From positions 8,617,476-8,681,475 of the forward strand of contig NC_051089.1 of the NCBI RefSeq assembly GCF_901709675.1: a DNA stretch of 64,000 nucleotides. Reading direction: 5' to 3'. Source of the stretch: Syngnathus acus (lineage: Eukaryota; Chordata; Actinopteri; Syngnathiformes; Syngnathidae). Every line of letters starts with the position of its first letter. Within the stretch, counting starts at the first letter, position 1. The notes under the pieces were generated by a model that was not told the DNA's origin, did not search any database, and saw only the letters and a list, made by a program, of their open reading frames with translations. The position numbers were made by a program, and so were the translations under genes. Below, one piece after another: positions 21,870-30,380 of this stretch.

Positions 21870-22040
21870 CAGATGACATTTCATCAGCCGAGCCGATGTA
21901 ACAATTGAGATGACATCATTAACAGAGATAGATATGGACGGCAGGAGTGAAACAGACAAAGTCCTTTATAATGCTAATTACAGTGGCTGCACATTTGCAG
22001 GTCAGATGTCTTTGAATAAGATAATTCCATAACCCTGCTA
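21870..22040. promoter_or_regulatory. Candidate conserved non-coding element
   Basis: Unique block with tgctaattacag, aacaattgagatgaca (Sox and Meis-like cores), atcagatgacatttcat and a GC content above its flanks. About 5.5 kb upstream of maf. Texture-based call. Confidence 0.22.
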
Positions 22041-23421
22041 TTCCGTCGTGGTTGTTACTCTTTATGCCACTGGACCAAATATGACATTAGTTGTAATTAC
22101 TTAAATCACTACTTTAGATTAAAGGCGATTAGGCAAAGATAAGAGTGAGGATTCTGAGAAGGGACAAAATCTATCTACTCACGTTTCATCGGGGCAAAGG
22201 TTTAAGTCATAAAACTATAAAATCTATAACAACGTAAGTCTCAAATGTCATTACAAGAACTGCAATTAGAAATGGCTAACATTTTTACAGTTGCAAAATA
22301 TTATGGGGGGTTAATTCGACCTAAATGTTAAGGCCTCTCTGTTATTAAGTCAACAGTAACTGCATAATATACTAAACATTTTAGGTTGTGACCATTAGAC
22401 TGATTGGGAAAATCAACTTTTATTCACGCTTTTGTGCATGACTGGGTCCGGTCCTAACCCTGTACACTCCCAGCATAATAAATGCAATAATTATGCGCTT
22501 GTGAAATAACTGTAAATCATTTAATGACCCTACAAGGCGAGAGTTATTTTTAAAAGGGGATTCATCAATATTCTCTAGGGGTACACAGAGAAAGGTCAGA
22601 AAATCTCTCATTAGGCTACGGGCATGCGCATGTGCATCTCAGAATGAACATTTACATCAACACGATAGCTATAGTAAATATTTCTTTTTTAAATTACAGT
22701 AGGAGGGAATGCTTTGCAATGTGGTATTGTAGCAAACCTGCAGTTTTTTTTGTGTGTGGATTGCTGGAGGAATTTTAAGGGGTTGGACTCTCTGTGAGAC
22801 CATTACGGTGTCTGTAATTTGTGATTGGATGATAAAGGGGGTGGAGCCAAGGGAAAAAGCAGGAGCATTTGTAGGAACACTAGTGGATAGTTATTTAATT
22901 CATTAAGCTAACTCAAGCTATAACTGGCATTGCAGAGAAGTGAAGTCGACTAGTTAGTGCAACCCCTAATCAAAACTGAATTGAATATTTGAATATTTGT
23001 CACGGCGCTTGCATTGGCTTTTGTCAGTATGAAGTGCAGTCCTGTATATCCGGGTTGTGGTATTGTGGTGCCCAAAAGTGTTATTTTCTTGTTACACTCT
23101 GAACTCTGTGTGTACTGCATGTAGACTATGAGCTATTAAAGAATCTGAATTTGAGTATTCCAAATTCGTGATTATAAATTCTGTGTTGCTGCATCAAACA
23201 CTTTCCTCTCCCCCTTTTCTATTTACAAAAATATTCCAGCTGGTTTCACCCTGCAACTACAGTGGAAGTTAAATCAATTTCTATTTCCCCTATTACAACT
23301 GAGTAATAATTTTATTGGATTTGCCATATATAGGGGACAAGCACTCAATGTGTTTGTTATAACATCAACACATACGTAAATATGAAGCACATAGAGTCAC
23401 ACGTGGGTAAACATAGCAAAC

Positions 23422-23422
<1 letters not shown>

Positions 23423-23470
<48 letters not shown>
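23423..23470. repeat. (AC)24 microsatellite
   Basis: 48 bp of pure AC between acatagcaaaca and gaatgctttc. No coding value. Confidence 0.97.
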
Positions 23471-23472
<2 letters not shown>

Positions 23473-23727
23473 ATGCTTTCTTGGTAGCAAAGTCTAAGTC
23501 ATGTGAAAGCACGTAGGACCAGAGGTGATAACCTTGGAAATCTATCCAACAGTTCATAAATAATTACATTCCATGCACATTAACTTACACATCACAGTAA
23601 AACCAATGCATATTGTTTATTTGAATATAATTATGTCTAATTTGCACAGTATTGACTTCTTTGATTATTCAACATTTGACTGGACTGGGCAGCTCACATT
23701 TGTCGTCAACCAAATAAATTAGCAACC

Positions 23728-23760
23728 ATATATATGTTATATATATATGTATATATATGT
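23728..23760. repeat. Interrupted (TA)n tract
   Basis: Imperfect TA runs broken by TGT (atatatgttatatatatatg), about 33 bp. Confidence 0.8.
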
Positions 23761-25959
23761 TTGGCAGCTGGGAAAGGGGGGAGAAATGTGCAACATTAAA
23801 CTGTGGCCTTTTCTGTCCGCGCTATCCTTTGTTGCACCCTCGGCAGCCTCACCTCGCCTCGAACTAATGGATCAGGGTCATTATGACATGACTGTGCCCA
23901 CATTCTGTTGCCCGGGTGAAAATTAATATTGCAGCTTTGTTGTTCTCACTCCACTGCTGATGGAATTGTACAGGCAGGGAGCAACGCTTTGTGCAGGCAG
24001 AAAAGCAAGTTGTGTCTTCCTTGAGATATACACAACTACACAGCCTGTGTATTCTTTTCAAAGTTGTGTGACGTTCGATCTTATATTTACGTTGGTATTA
24101 TCAGCTCACAGTCTTTGGAACTGATACTAATAGGCTCGTGTTGAGGCTTGAATGCAAAAGTGATGGAATGCAAAGAAGTTGATTAGATAGCTGTCTGGAT
24201 GTGCACACACACACACGCTACCAGTCATACAACAAACAACTCGGTGACCTATGGTCTCTCCACTCACTCACGCCTATCATCGAACACTGTGGAGGAGTGC
24301 AGGCCTCAAACTCACATTACAGTGACAGTCTCTACTGTTATTGTTACTTTTAGATTGGCTGCAAACATTATTCACACATAATGGTCAAAAACGATATATT
24401 ACATAATTCACATTGTTGCAAATGTTTGGAAATAGCACATTAGAAAATAAGGAAATGTGTTTTTTTAATACCGACTTCCTTTTAGTTTGTATTTTGAGGT
24501 TATTGGCTTTTTAAAAATAGATTTAGACGTTTTAATATTTACCATGTTTCCTTTCTGGAGTAAGTGATGAATGGAAGTGGAAACACAGACAGAGTACATT
24601 AATGAGGCCATGGGAGGGGAAGAAATGCGATGGTGCTTAAGTAGTATTCTCCCATTTAATGTGGTCGCGATGGTTTCCGAAGGACTTGAATATCACAAAT
24701 GTCAAAAAAAAAAATACAAGACACTGTGCATAATATTGCAGTAGATTCCTTTTTCTTTCACATTATATGAATTTGGTGGTTTGATACCATCCCTCTCCTT
24801 TCCATGCACATCTCCGCTTCCTCGGCATCATCAATAACTTCAGCCACACAAAAGCAGCTAATTTAGGTCCGCCACTTTCTTCTGTCATGACTAATGAGCT
24901 CTCCCTTCGTTTGTGTATTAGTCTCGCTCCGCTGTGGTCGTACCCCAGGGAACGGGCCACTGCTGCGCAGGTAAGCCCAAATAGATGACAGGGCAACCGA
25001 GTGGAACTAGAAACAATAGGCTTCTATCGGAGATTGTGTTCTAATCCGAAACTCCGAGTGCCGTATTGACGAGCAAACGCACAAACACCAGTTACGTCTG
25101 CACCCGTTGTTGACTAACCTCAGCGTTGACCTGCTACTCAAAAGCAATGTGCAAGACATTACATATTACATATAGTCATAGTCATTATGAAAAAGAGAAG
25201 AGAGAAAATCAAGAGGATAAATACTGAAAGTGTTAGAACATGACAAGAAAAATGAGAACACAGGTGTTTTTTTGTTTTGTTCAATGTGACCAATATTACA
25301 TTGCTGATGATACATAACCTCTGTTGAAAAGATATGCAGTATAGCAAATGATGCATTAAAATTGAACTACTATTGATCATGAACTTACTGGGTATTGTGC
25401 ATTGTGTATATGTTTACTGGATAAATGGAATACATCTCTTTCTCTTCTATTGTGCATGATGTGACTACAACATTCATTTATGGTAGATACAAAGTGACAA
25501 TAATTTGTGTTATTTTTTTAAATCTTAAGGGCAAGTAGTATTATTTGGACTAAACTCTGAATGGATATCTAAATATATACCAACTTCTTGTTCATGACGT
25601 ATCCTTAACTGAAACAAAAGGCAATAAAACACAAGCTAAAATATAAGCGGCTACAATAGTGAGAGTTTGACAAATAACGCTACTGTTCCTGTGAAGAAAT
25701 ATCAATTTGAAAGCATTATGTCAGTCGTTCCCCTCTCTTGCAGCATTCTTACTGAATTCACCTTGTGCTCGCTGTTTATTGCATTTTTGCTATTATGGCG
25801 CACACAATGGGGAACTCGTGCAAACGGCACTAAATTCCACAAGAATGCAATGCCTTTTGCTCCTGTTGCTGCGTGAGAATAAGCATTCCGGAGGAGGAAC
25901 TTTATCACAAGTGCACACTGTTCATTGAGTACTTTAACCTTTTACAGGTCTGATGGGCA

Positions 25960-26250
25960 GCTTCTCCAAAATAAATTTCTGCTTTTTTCAAACATGTTCA
26001 GTTTATTAGTACTCATCGGAATAGTCCAAGTTTTTGTTCTTAGCCATTCTCACGTTTGTTTCTTTATCCTGTTGGAAGACCCGTGACCAACATGTTTCAC
26101 TTCAGAATGCCTTGATGGTCTCTGGATTTCTTTGCACCCAGCACAGGTTCAAGACACACTGTGTCCGAAGCAGACCACGAACATAACAAAGCCCTCCTCC
26201 ACATTTCACAGAAGGGGCAGTGTTCTTTTCCTTCTACGTGAGGAATGGGA
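25960..26250 (-). pseudogene. Tc1-like transposase relic
   Basis: Read on the minus strand it carries decayed Tc1 transposase segments: ccttctgtgaaatgtggagg (VKHGGG-like, here VKCGGG), then aacctgtgctgggtgcaaag, then catcaaggcattctga, then gtcttccaacaggataaaga (the QQDNDPKH box, here QQDKE). Stops and frameshifts break the frame and neither terminal inverted repeat is evident, so only an internal piece of the element survives. A dead copy. Confidence 0.7.
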
Positions 26251-27242
26251 ACAATTATTGGTAGCCTTTTGTTGAATTAAGAAAACAAAAAGCAATTGTC
26301 ACAAGAATATTATCCCTGCAGGATTGTGAGTAGGCATTTAAACAAATTCCACTTTCATCAGTCTCAAGATAGTTTCGTGATCATTGTAATGTTTTTCTTT
26401 CATTAACAACAACTTTTTCCACATGTGTATAATGATCACTTTATGGCAAAAGACACAGGGGTGAGAAGGTGACCAGGATCAGATACTGTACAGAAGTCGC
26501 ATGGCTGTGTTGTACACAAGTCAAGTCAAAGTGGGAGACCTCTGAACGGAGATAAAGTGCAATGAAAGTGAGCATGTTATATGACCGCTCTGCAACACGA
26601 CGAGCCAGTACTTAGATAAAGTCATTTTATAGCCATGGGACATGATATCAGTTTGGATGGAACACTGGGTTCACGTTCATGCACAACAACATCTTCACTT
26701 AAACTGTCCGATAATCCCAAAACTGATCATATATGGCTATAAGGTATGGCTATTGCATTGAGGAAATACAAACATTGGTGTGTAAATATTTTTATTATAT
26801 CGTTTTTTTATTGTGATAATTATGTGAGGGAATTTGAAGAAGGCATTTCAGTCCCTGGTATGCCCAAAAGGTGGCGGTGTTGAGTTTTATACTGGTCCAC
26901 AAGCGCACGCGGCGTGCTGTTGAATTTACAGTTTTTTCTTTTTCAAACATTTTCTTCAACATGAAGAACATAAGTTAGGCATCTGTATGTTTAAAGACTT
27001 TGTAAAATATATGCATGAATATATACATTGCAGAAGTGTATGAGTTACTAATGGACAAACAAAAAATTAACAATGTTGCCTTATATTCCAAAGGAAAGTT
27101 TTTAAAAGTGATCCATAGTTTCAGAAATAAAACTAAGAAATGGGAATGGCTCAATGGCATGCATGTTACTCTACCTTCCACCGAAACAACTGTCATTTAT
27201 GCAAACAAGAGTAGAGAAAAGAGTTGGGACATTCTGCTTCCC
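26251..27242. other. maf upstream flank
   Basis: AT-rich sequence leading to the promoter. Open frames at 26975-27248 on both strands are short and lack support. Sequence from about 27120 becomes less AT-rich approaching the promoter motifs. Confidence 0.5.
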
Positions 27243-27260
27243 AGCTGAGTGTCAGCTGAC
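27243..27260. promoter_or_regulatory. MARE-like inverted repeat in the maf upstream region
   Basis: 27243-27257 reads AGCTGAGTGTCAGCT, two GCTGA/TCAGC Maf half-sites in inverted orientation with a 3-bp spacer (canonical MAREs have 1 or 2 bp between TGA and TCA). It overlaps a perfect 10-bp palindrome GTCAGCTGAC at 27251-27260, which also contains an E-box CAGCTG. Autoregulation of c-Maf has been reported in vertebrates, so a Maf-binding role is plausible but inferred. Confidence 0.4.
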
Positions 27261-27320
27261 GGCCTTTGACAGTTGACACGGGAGGAGGGGGAAAAAGTTT
27301 TGTTTCTGTAGTCGACTAAT

Positions 27321-27331
27321 ATGCTAATTAG
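27321..27331 (+). promoter_or_regulatory. Octamer-like / homeodomain motif ATGCTAATTAG
   Basis: ATGCTAAT (27321-27328) differs from the POU octamer ATGCAAAT at one base and overlaps the palindromic homeodomain core CTAATTAG (27324-27331). It sits about 10-25 bp upstream of two inverted CCAAT boxes, in the position of a proximal promoter element. Binding factor is not assigned. Confidence 0.35.
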
Positions 27332-27333
27332 CC

Positions 27334-27356
27334 ATTGGAGTGTGCGACCCCATTGG
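27334..27356 (-). promoter_or_regulatory. Two inverted CCAAT boxes of the maf proximal promoter
   Basis: ATTGG occurs at 27334-27338 and 27352-27356, 18 bp apart, both in gccattgg/ccattggc-like contexts typical of NF-Y sites. They lie 34-60 bp upstream of the CRE and about 60-80 bp upstream of the TATA-like TTAAA. Confidence 0.5.
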
Positions 27357-27389
27357 CTCGTCGTCCGAGACAATTTCCCACTTGCAGCC

Positions 27390-27397
27390 TGACGTCA
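27390..27397. promoter_or_regulatory. Perfect CRE (TGACGTCA) in the maf promoter
   Basis: The palindrome TGACGTCA is a full consensus site for CREB/ATF bZIP factors and also the core of the C-type MARE. It lies 18 bp upstream of a TATA-like TTAAA (27415-27419), a typical promoter-proximal spacing. Maf factors could bind it weakly because the flanking GC bases of a full MARE are absent. Confidence 0.55.
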
Positions 27398-27414
27398 TGT
27401 GCGCTCCAAAGCTC

Positions 27415-27419
27415 TTAAA
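27415..27419 (+). promoter_or_regulatory. TATA-like element; transcription start expected near 27445
   Basis: CTCTTAAACT is the only TATA-like AT run between the CRE/CCAAT cluster and the CpG-rich leader. A start about 25-30 bp downstream (27440-27450) would give a 5' UTR of about 370 nt. Position is inferred, not shown. Confidence 0.35.
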
Positions 27420-27469
27420 CTCAACTGTTGTGTGATGCCTGCTTCAAATAATCGCTCCCGTGTCCAGCC

Positions 27470-28830
27470 TTCACTCGCTCGCCCGCCCGCCCGCTCGCTT
27501 GCAGCCGGCTGCTTCGGGTCGCGATGTCTCCGTGAGAAAAGGCGCGTGAAAAGTTGTTAAATGTTTGAAATACAACGCGCGCGCCGAGAAGGGACTCCGC
27601 TCCTCGTGTGCGCGACACCCGGCCGGTGTGTGTGCGCGACAGCCTGCGCTGAGCGACGGCCAAAGTAGTCCCAGCCAGGACGCATAGAAACTCTTCTTCG
27701 TGACGCTTTCGACAAACTCCCTCAAAGTGGCTCACGTTCTCGCCAACCAGCCCGGCGCGACGGCTGCTCTTCAGCCCGTCTGGAGGACTGTGAGCAGCAG
27801 TAGCAGCAGCAAGAGGATGGCATCAGAGCTGGCAATGAGCAACTCCGACCTGCCCACCAGTCCCCTGGCCATGGAATATGTTAATGACTTCGATCTGATG
27901 AAGTTTGAAGTGAAAAAGGAGCCGGTCGAGCCCGATCGCACCATCAGCCAGTGCAGCCGCCTCATCGCCGGGGGATCCTTGTCTTCCACGCCGATGAGCA
28001 CGCCCTGTAGCTCTGTGCCCCCCTCCCCGAGCTTCTCGGCGCCCAGTCCGGGCTCGGGGAGCGAGCAGAAGACACACATAGAGGACTTCTACTGGATGTC
28101 CGGTTACCAACAGCAACTCAATCCAGAGGCGCTGGGCTTCAGCCCCGAGGACGCGGTCGAGGCGCTCATCAACAGCAGCCACCAGCTCCAGTCGTTCGAT
28201 GGCTACGCCAGAGGCCAGCAGTTCGCAGGCGCAGCCGGCCCGGGAGGCGCCATGGCCGGGGAGGAGATGGGCTCAGCCGCGGCGGTAGTTTCGGCGGTCA
28301 TCGCTGCGGCCGCCGCACAGAACGGGGCTCAGCACCACCACCACCATCACCACCACAACCACAACGGGTCCGGGGGAGGAGGAGGGGGCGGCGGAGGTGG
28401 CGGTCACCACCACCACCACCAGGCGCCGGGCGTCCAGTCCAACGGCGTCTCCGGGACAAATCACCACCCGCACATGCGCCTGGACGACCGCTTCTCAGAC
28501 GAGCAGCTGGTCACCATGTCCGTGCGGGAGCTCAACCGGCAGCTGCGGGGGGTCAGCAAGGAAGAAGTGATCCGGCTCAAGCAGAAGAGGAGGACCCTCA
28601 AGAACCGAGGCTACGCGCAATCGTGTCGCTTCAAGCGCGTCCAGCAGCGGCACGTCCTGGAGGGCGAAAAGACGCAACTGGTGCAGCAGGTGGAGCACCT
28701 CAAGCAGGAGATCTCCAGGCTGGTCCGGGAGAGGGACGCGTACAAAGAAAAGTATGAGAAGCTCATCGGCAACGGCTTCAGAGAAAGTGGCTCGAGCAGC
28801 GACAACAACCCTTCATCTCCGGAATTTTTC
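27470..28830. other. CpG-rich block over the maf 5' UTR and coding exon
   Basis: CpG density rises sharply at about 27470 (tcgctcgcccgcccgcccg) and stays high to the end of the coding region, while flanking DNA is AT-rich and CpG-poor. This is the usual signature of a developmental-regulator promoter CpG island extending into a GC-rich single-exon gene. Exact limits need a CpG observed/expected calculation. Confidence 0.85.
27524..27668 (+). other. Two upstream ORFs in the predicted maf 5' UTR
   Basis: uORF1 is ATG TCT CCG TGA (27524-27535), a 3-codon minimal uORF. uORF2 runs from ATG 27561 to TAG 27666-27668 (35 codons, Arg/Ala/Cys-rich) with a weak Kozak context (T at -3). Both end before the maf ATG at 27817, so they could only modulate translation by reinitiation or leaky scanning. 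This depends on the transcription start lying upstream of 27524. Confidence 0.4.
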
Positions 28831-28836
28831 ATGTGA
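27817..28836 (+). CDS. maf: c-Maf, large Maf-family bZIP transcription factor (short isoform, single exon)
   Basis: Nuclear transcription factor that binds MARE sites (TGCTGA-N-TCAGCA) as a dimer; in vertebrates c-Maf acts in lens, kidney, chondrocyte, macrophage and T-cell differentiation. The 339 residues start [20 protein letters not shown] and end SSPEFFM, as in c-Maf; MafA and MafB differ at both ends and MafB ends in FFL. In order: transactivation domain about 1-120 with SUMO motif VKKE (32-35); phosphosite ladder S54, T58, T62, S66, S70; Ala-rich stretch 153-167; His run 173-180; Gly run 186-196; His run 197-201; extended homology region about 224-257; basic region about 258-274 ([12 protein letters not shown]); zipper L281, L288, L295, L302, Y309, L316. 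RGVSKEE and [11 protein letters not shown] are c-Maf type. The start at 27817 has a strong Kozak context (A at -3, G at +4). The frame is open upstream to a stop at 27685 but has no earlier ATG, so a 39-codon extension from GTG 27700 is unlikely. The protein is shorter than the roughly 373-residue human short isoform because the Gly/Ala/His linker is compact. Confidence 0.98.
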   Translation: MASELAMSNSDLPTSPLAMEYVNDFDLMKFEVKKEPVEPDRTISQCSRLIAGGSLSSTPMSTPCSSVPPSPSFSAPSPGSGSEQKTHIEDFYWMSGYQQQLNPEALGFSPEDAVEALINSSHQLQSFDGYARGQQFAGAAGPGGAMAGEEMGSAAAVVSAVIAAAAAQNGAQHHHHHHHHNHNGSGGGGGGGGGGGHHHHHQAPGVQSNGVSGTNHHPHMRLDDRFSDEQLVTMSVRELNRQLRGVSKEEVIRLKQKRRTLKNRGYAQSCRFKRVQQRHVLEGEKTQLVQQVEHLKQEISRLVRERDAYKEKYEKLIGNGFRESGSSSDNNPSSPEFFM

Positions 28837-28839
28837 GTT
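28831..28839 (+). promoter_or_regulatory. maf: maf stop codon overlapping a 5' splice donor (AT|GTGAGT)
   Basis: The last codon and stop read ATGTGAGTT. TGA at 28834-28836 lies inside GTGAGT (28833-28838), a near-perfect U1 donor. If spliced after 28832, the Met codon is split as AT|N and the protein continues into a downstream exon. In human MAF the 373- and 403-residue isoforms differ exactly here (FFM versus FFI...), so the donor is probably functional. The downstream exon is not established in this window. Confidence 0.7.
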
Positions 28840-29115
28840 TCCATATATTCGCGCAAAAAAAGAGAGAAAAAAAGAATCAATGAGTTACTCAGCCCCGCTT
28901 TAAAAGTTTCTGTTTGAACTTTTTTCCCCCTTTCCCCATTTTGGCGCAAATGCCCGATAAGAACAATTTTGTCTTTTTTTTTTTTCTCCACCTTACACAT
29001 TTTAAACAGGTTGTTGGTTTATACAGGGAGCGATGTGCTTGAGTTCACAGAACTCTCATCTTTTCTATTATAAATGACCCATTTGTCACAAGTTCTCAAC
29101 TCTCATTAGATCATG

Positions 29116-29164
29116 CAATGTCTGATTTGGATCAGACTTGGTTCAGCGAGTGCACGCGTGCACT
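29116..29164 (+). other. Two adjacent hairpins in the maf 3' UTR
   Basis: Hairpin 1: GTCTGAT (29120-29126), loop TTGG, ATCAGAC (29131-29137); the stem extends to CAA/TTG if one T bulges. Hairpin 2: the perfect 16-bp palindrome AGTGCACGCGTGCACT at 29149-29164. Two strong palindromes within 50 nt of AU-rich UTR look non-random, but no known element is recognised. Confidence 0.4.
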
Positions 29165-30353
29165 TAACTTGCCCTTTGACGTTTCTTTTTTGTTGTTGTT
29201 GTAAGTTTGACAACAGTGTGCAGATGCTTGTTAAAGTGCATTCATGTATTTGTTTTGTTTTATTTGCCAAACTTGGAGGATTGCCAGCCATTTCATGCAT
29301 TTGCTTCTTAAGAGACTTTATGTTTTCATTTGTTCAGGGTTATTGAACTATTCTGCATGCTGGACATGTATGTTATCTCCTTTTTAAATGCTGTTTTATT
29401 TCTCTGTGCGATGTCTTTTTTTGTAATTGTTATTATTTTATGAGATGACTACAGCATGGCATTTTTTCATTTACGTCTCCTCACTTTTTTGGGACAGCTA
29501 TACAAAAAAGTGACAGGACTTCCCCACCTGTGTACAGTGCGATGGCGTTTCAGCTGTGTTGAAGTGCACCACCACCCAACGTCTTTAGGGTGCAATGACT
29601 ATGACGGAAGTGGATCAGCGGGGATCCTGCATGGGGGGTGAAGGAAAGCTTTTTTTTAAAAATGTTATTTAAATATTATTCCTCTGCATTCGACAAAAGA
29701 TGAAAGTGTAATATAATTACAAAGTTTTATTATTTTAAGTTGAAGAGACAAACAAAGGTGCCACCGTTTAAACCTGATACAGCTCATAGGCAAAAACATT
29801 CAGACTTGGTTTAAAGTGACTGGCTCGGGTCAAGTGGCTGCGGTGAGTAGGAGTGTACGGTATATTTGGAGCAAGAACTCCCTTAGCCACTATTTTCAAA
29901 AAGCTAAATTCTTCAGCATTTGAGCTTGTAATGCTTTTAGAGGGGTTTTTGTGAAAGAAGTATTGTGAGTGCAGTGCACCAGACACTCTGGCCTGTCATC
30001 ATGATGTAGGGAGTTAAGAACAACTCTTTTCCACAGTTACTCGGCCCATTTAGATATTTGTGACATGCAATACTTTCAATATCACTTCAGGAAAGTTAAT
30101 TTAACAGACTCAATTTTTGCTAAGCAATAATTCTTAGAATTGATCATGTTTGGACAATGTTAGATGGTCAGGGATTGATACCCTGCATGTATAAAAAAGA
30201 AGAGGGAGCTCCTTATGAAAATATGTGAATTAATCTTCCATCATACATACATCTAAATATATATATTTTGCTGTGCAAAATGATTTCACTCACTAACCAT
30301 ATGTGATGTTCATATGTGCTCCTTTTGTCATTTCATACAATTAAATGATACGC

Positions 30354-30359
30354 AATAAA
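30354..30359 (+). terminator. Candidate maf polyadenylation signal AATAAA
   Basis: Canonical hexamer in the context gcaataaatgtataattgc, with a T-rich stretch (ctcactttttttttaaa) 27-40 nt downstream that could serve as the CstF element. Another AATAAA lies near 30814. Choice between them needs RNA data. Confidence 0.4.
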
Positions 30360-30380
30360 TGTATAATTGCTTTCAATATG

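Larger units (their letters stand above)
21341..25959. other. Intergenic, nothing coding seen
   Basis: AT-rich unique sequence with the AC and TA microsatellites near 23.4-23.8 kb and the candidate element at 21870-22040. No credible genes. Confidence 0.55.
28837..30380 (+). other. maf: Probable maf 3' UTR (short isoform)
   Basis: AT/T-rich sequence following the stop codon, with U-rich runs (28975-28986) and no credible coding potential. The first well-placed polyadenylation hexamer with a T-rich downstream element is AATAAA at 30354-30359, followed by a T8 run near 30391. This gives a 3' UTR of about 1.5 kb; longer forms are possible because MAF mRNAs often use distal sites. Confidence 0.5.

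Noticed and set aside
27700-27816. 39-codon N-terminal extension of the maf frame
   Set aside because: It would begin with GTG, not ATG; there is an in-frame stop at 27685, and the ATG at 27817 has strong Kozak context and matches the conserved c-Maf N-terminus.
27421-28182. Minus-strand ORFs of 84-119 codons across maf
   Set aside because: Antisense shadows of a GC-rich coding exon and leader; no homology or start context.
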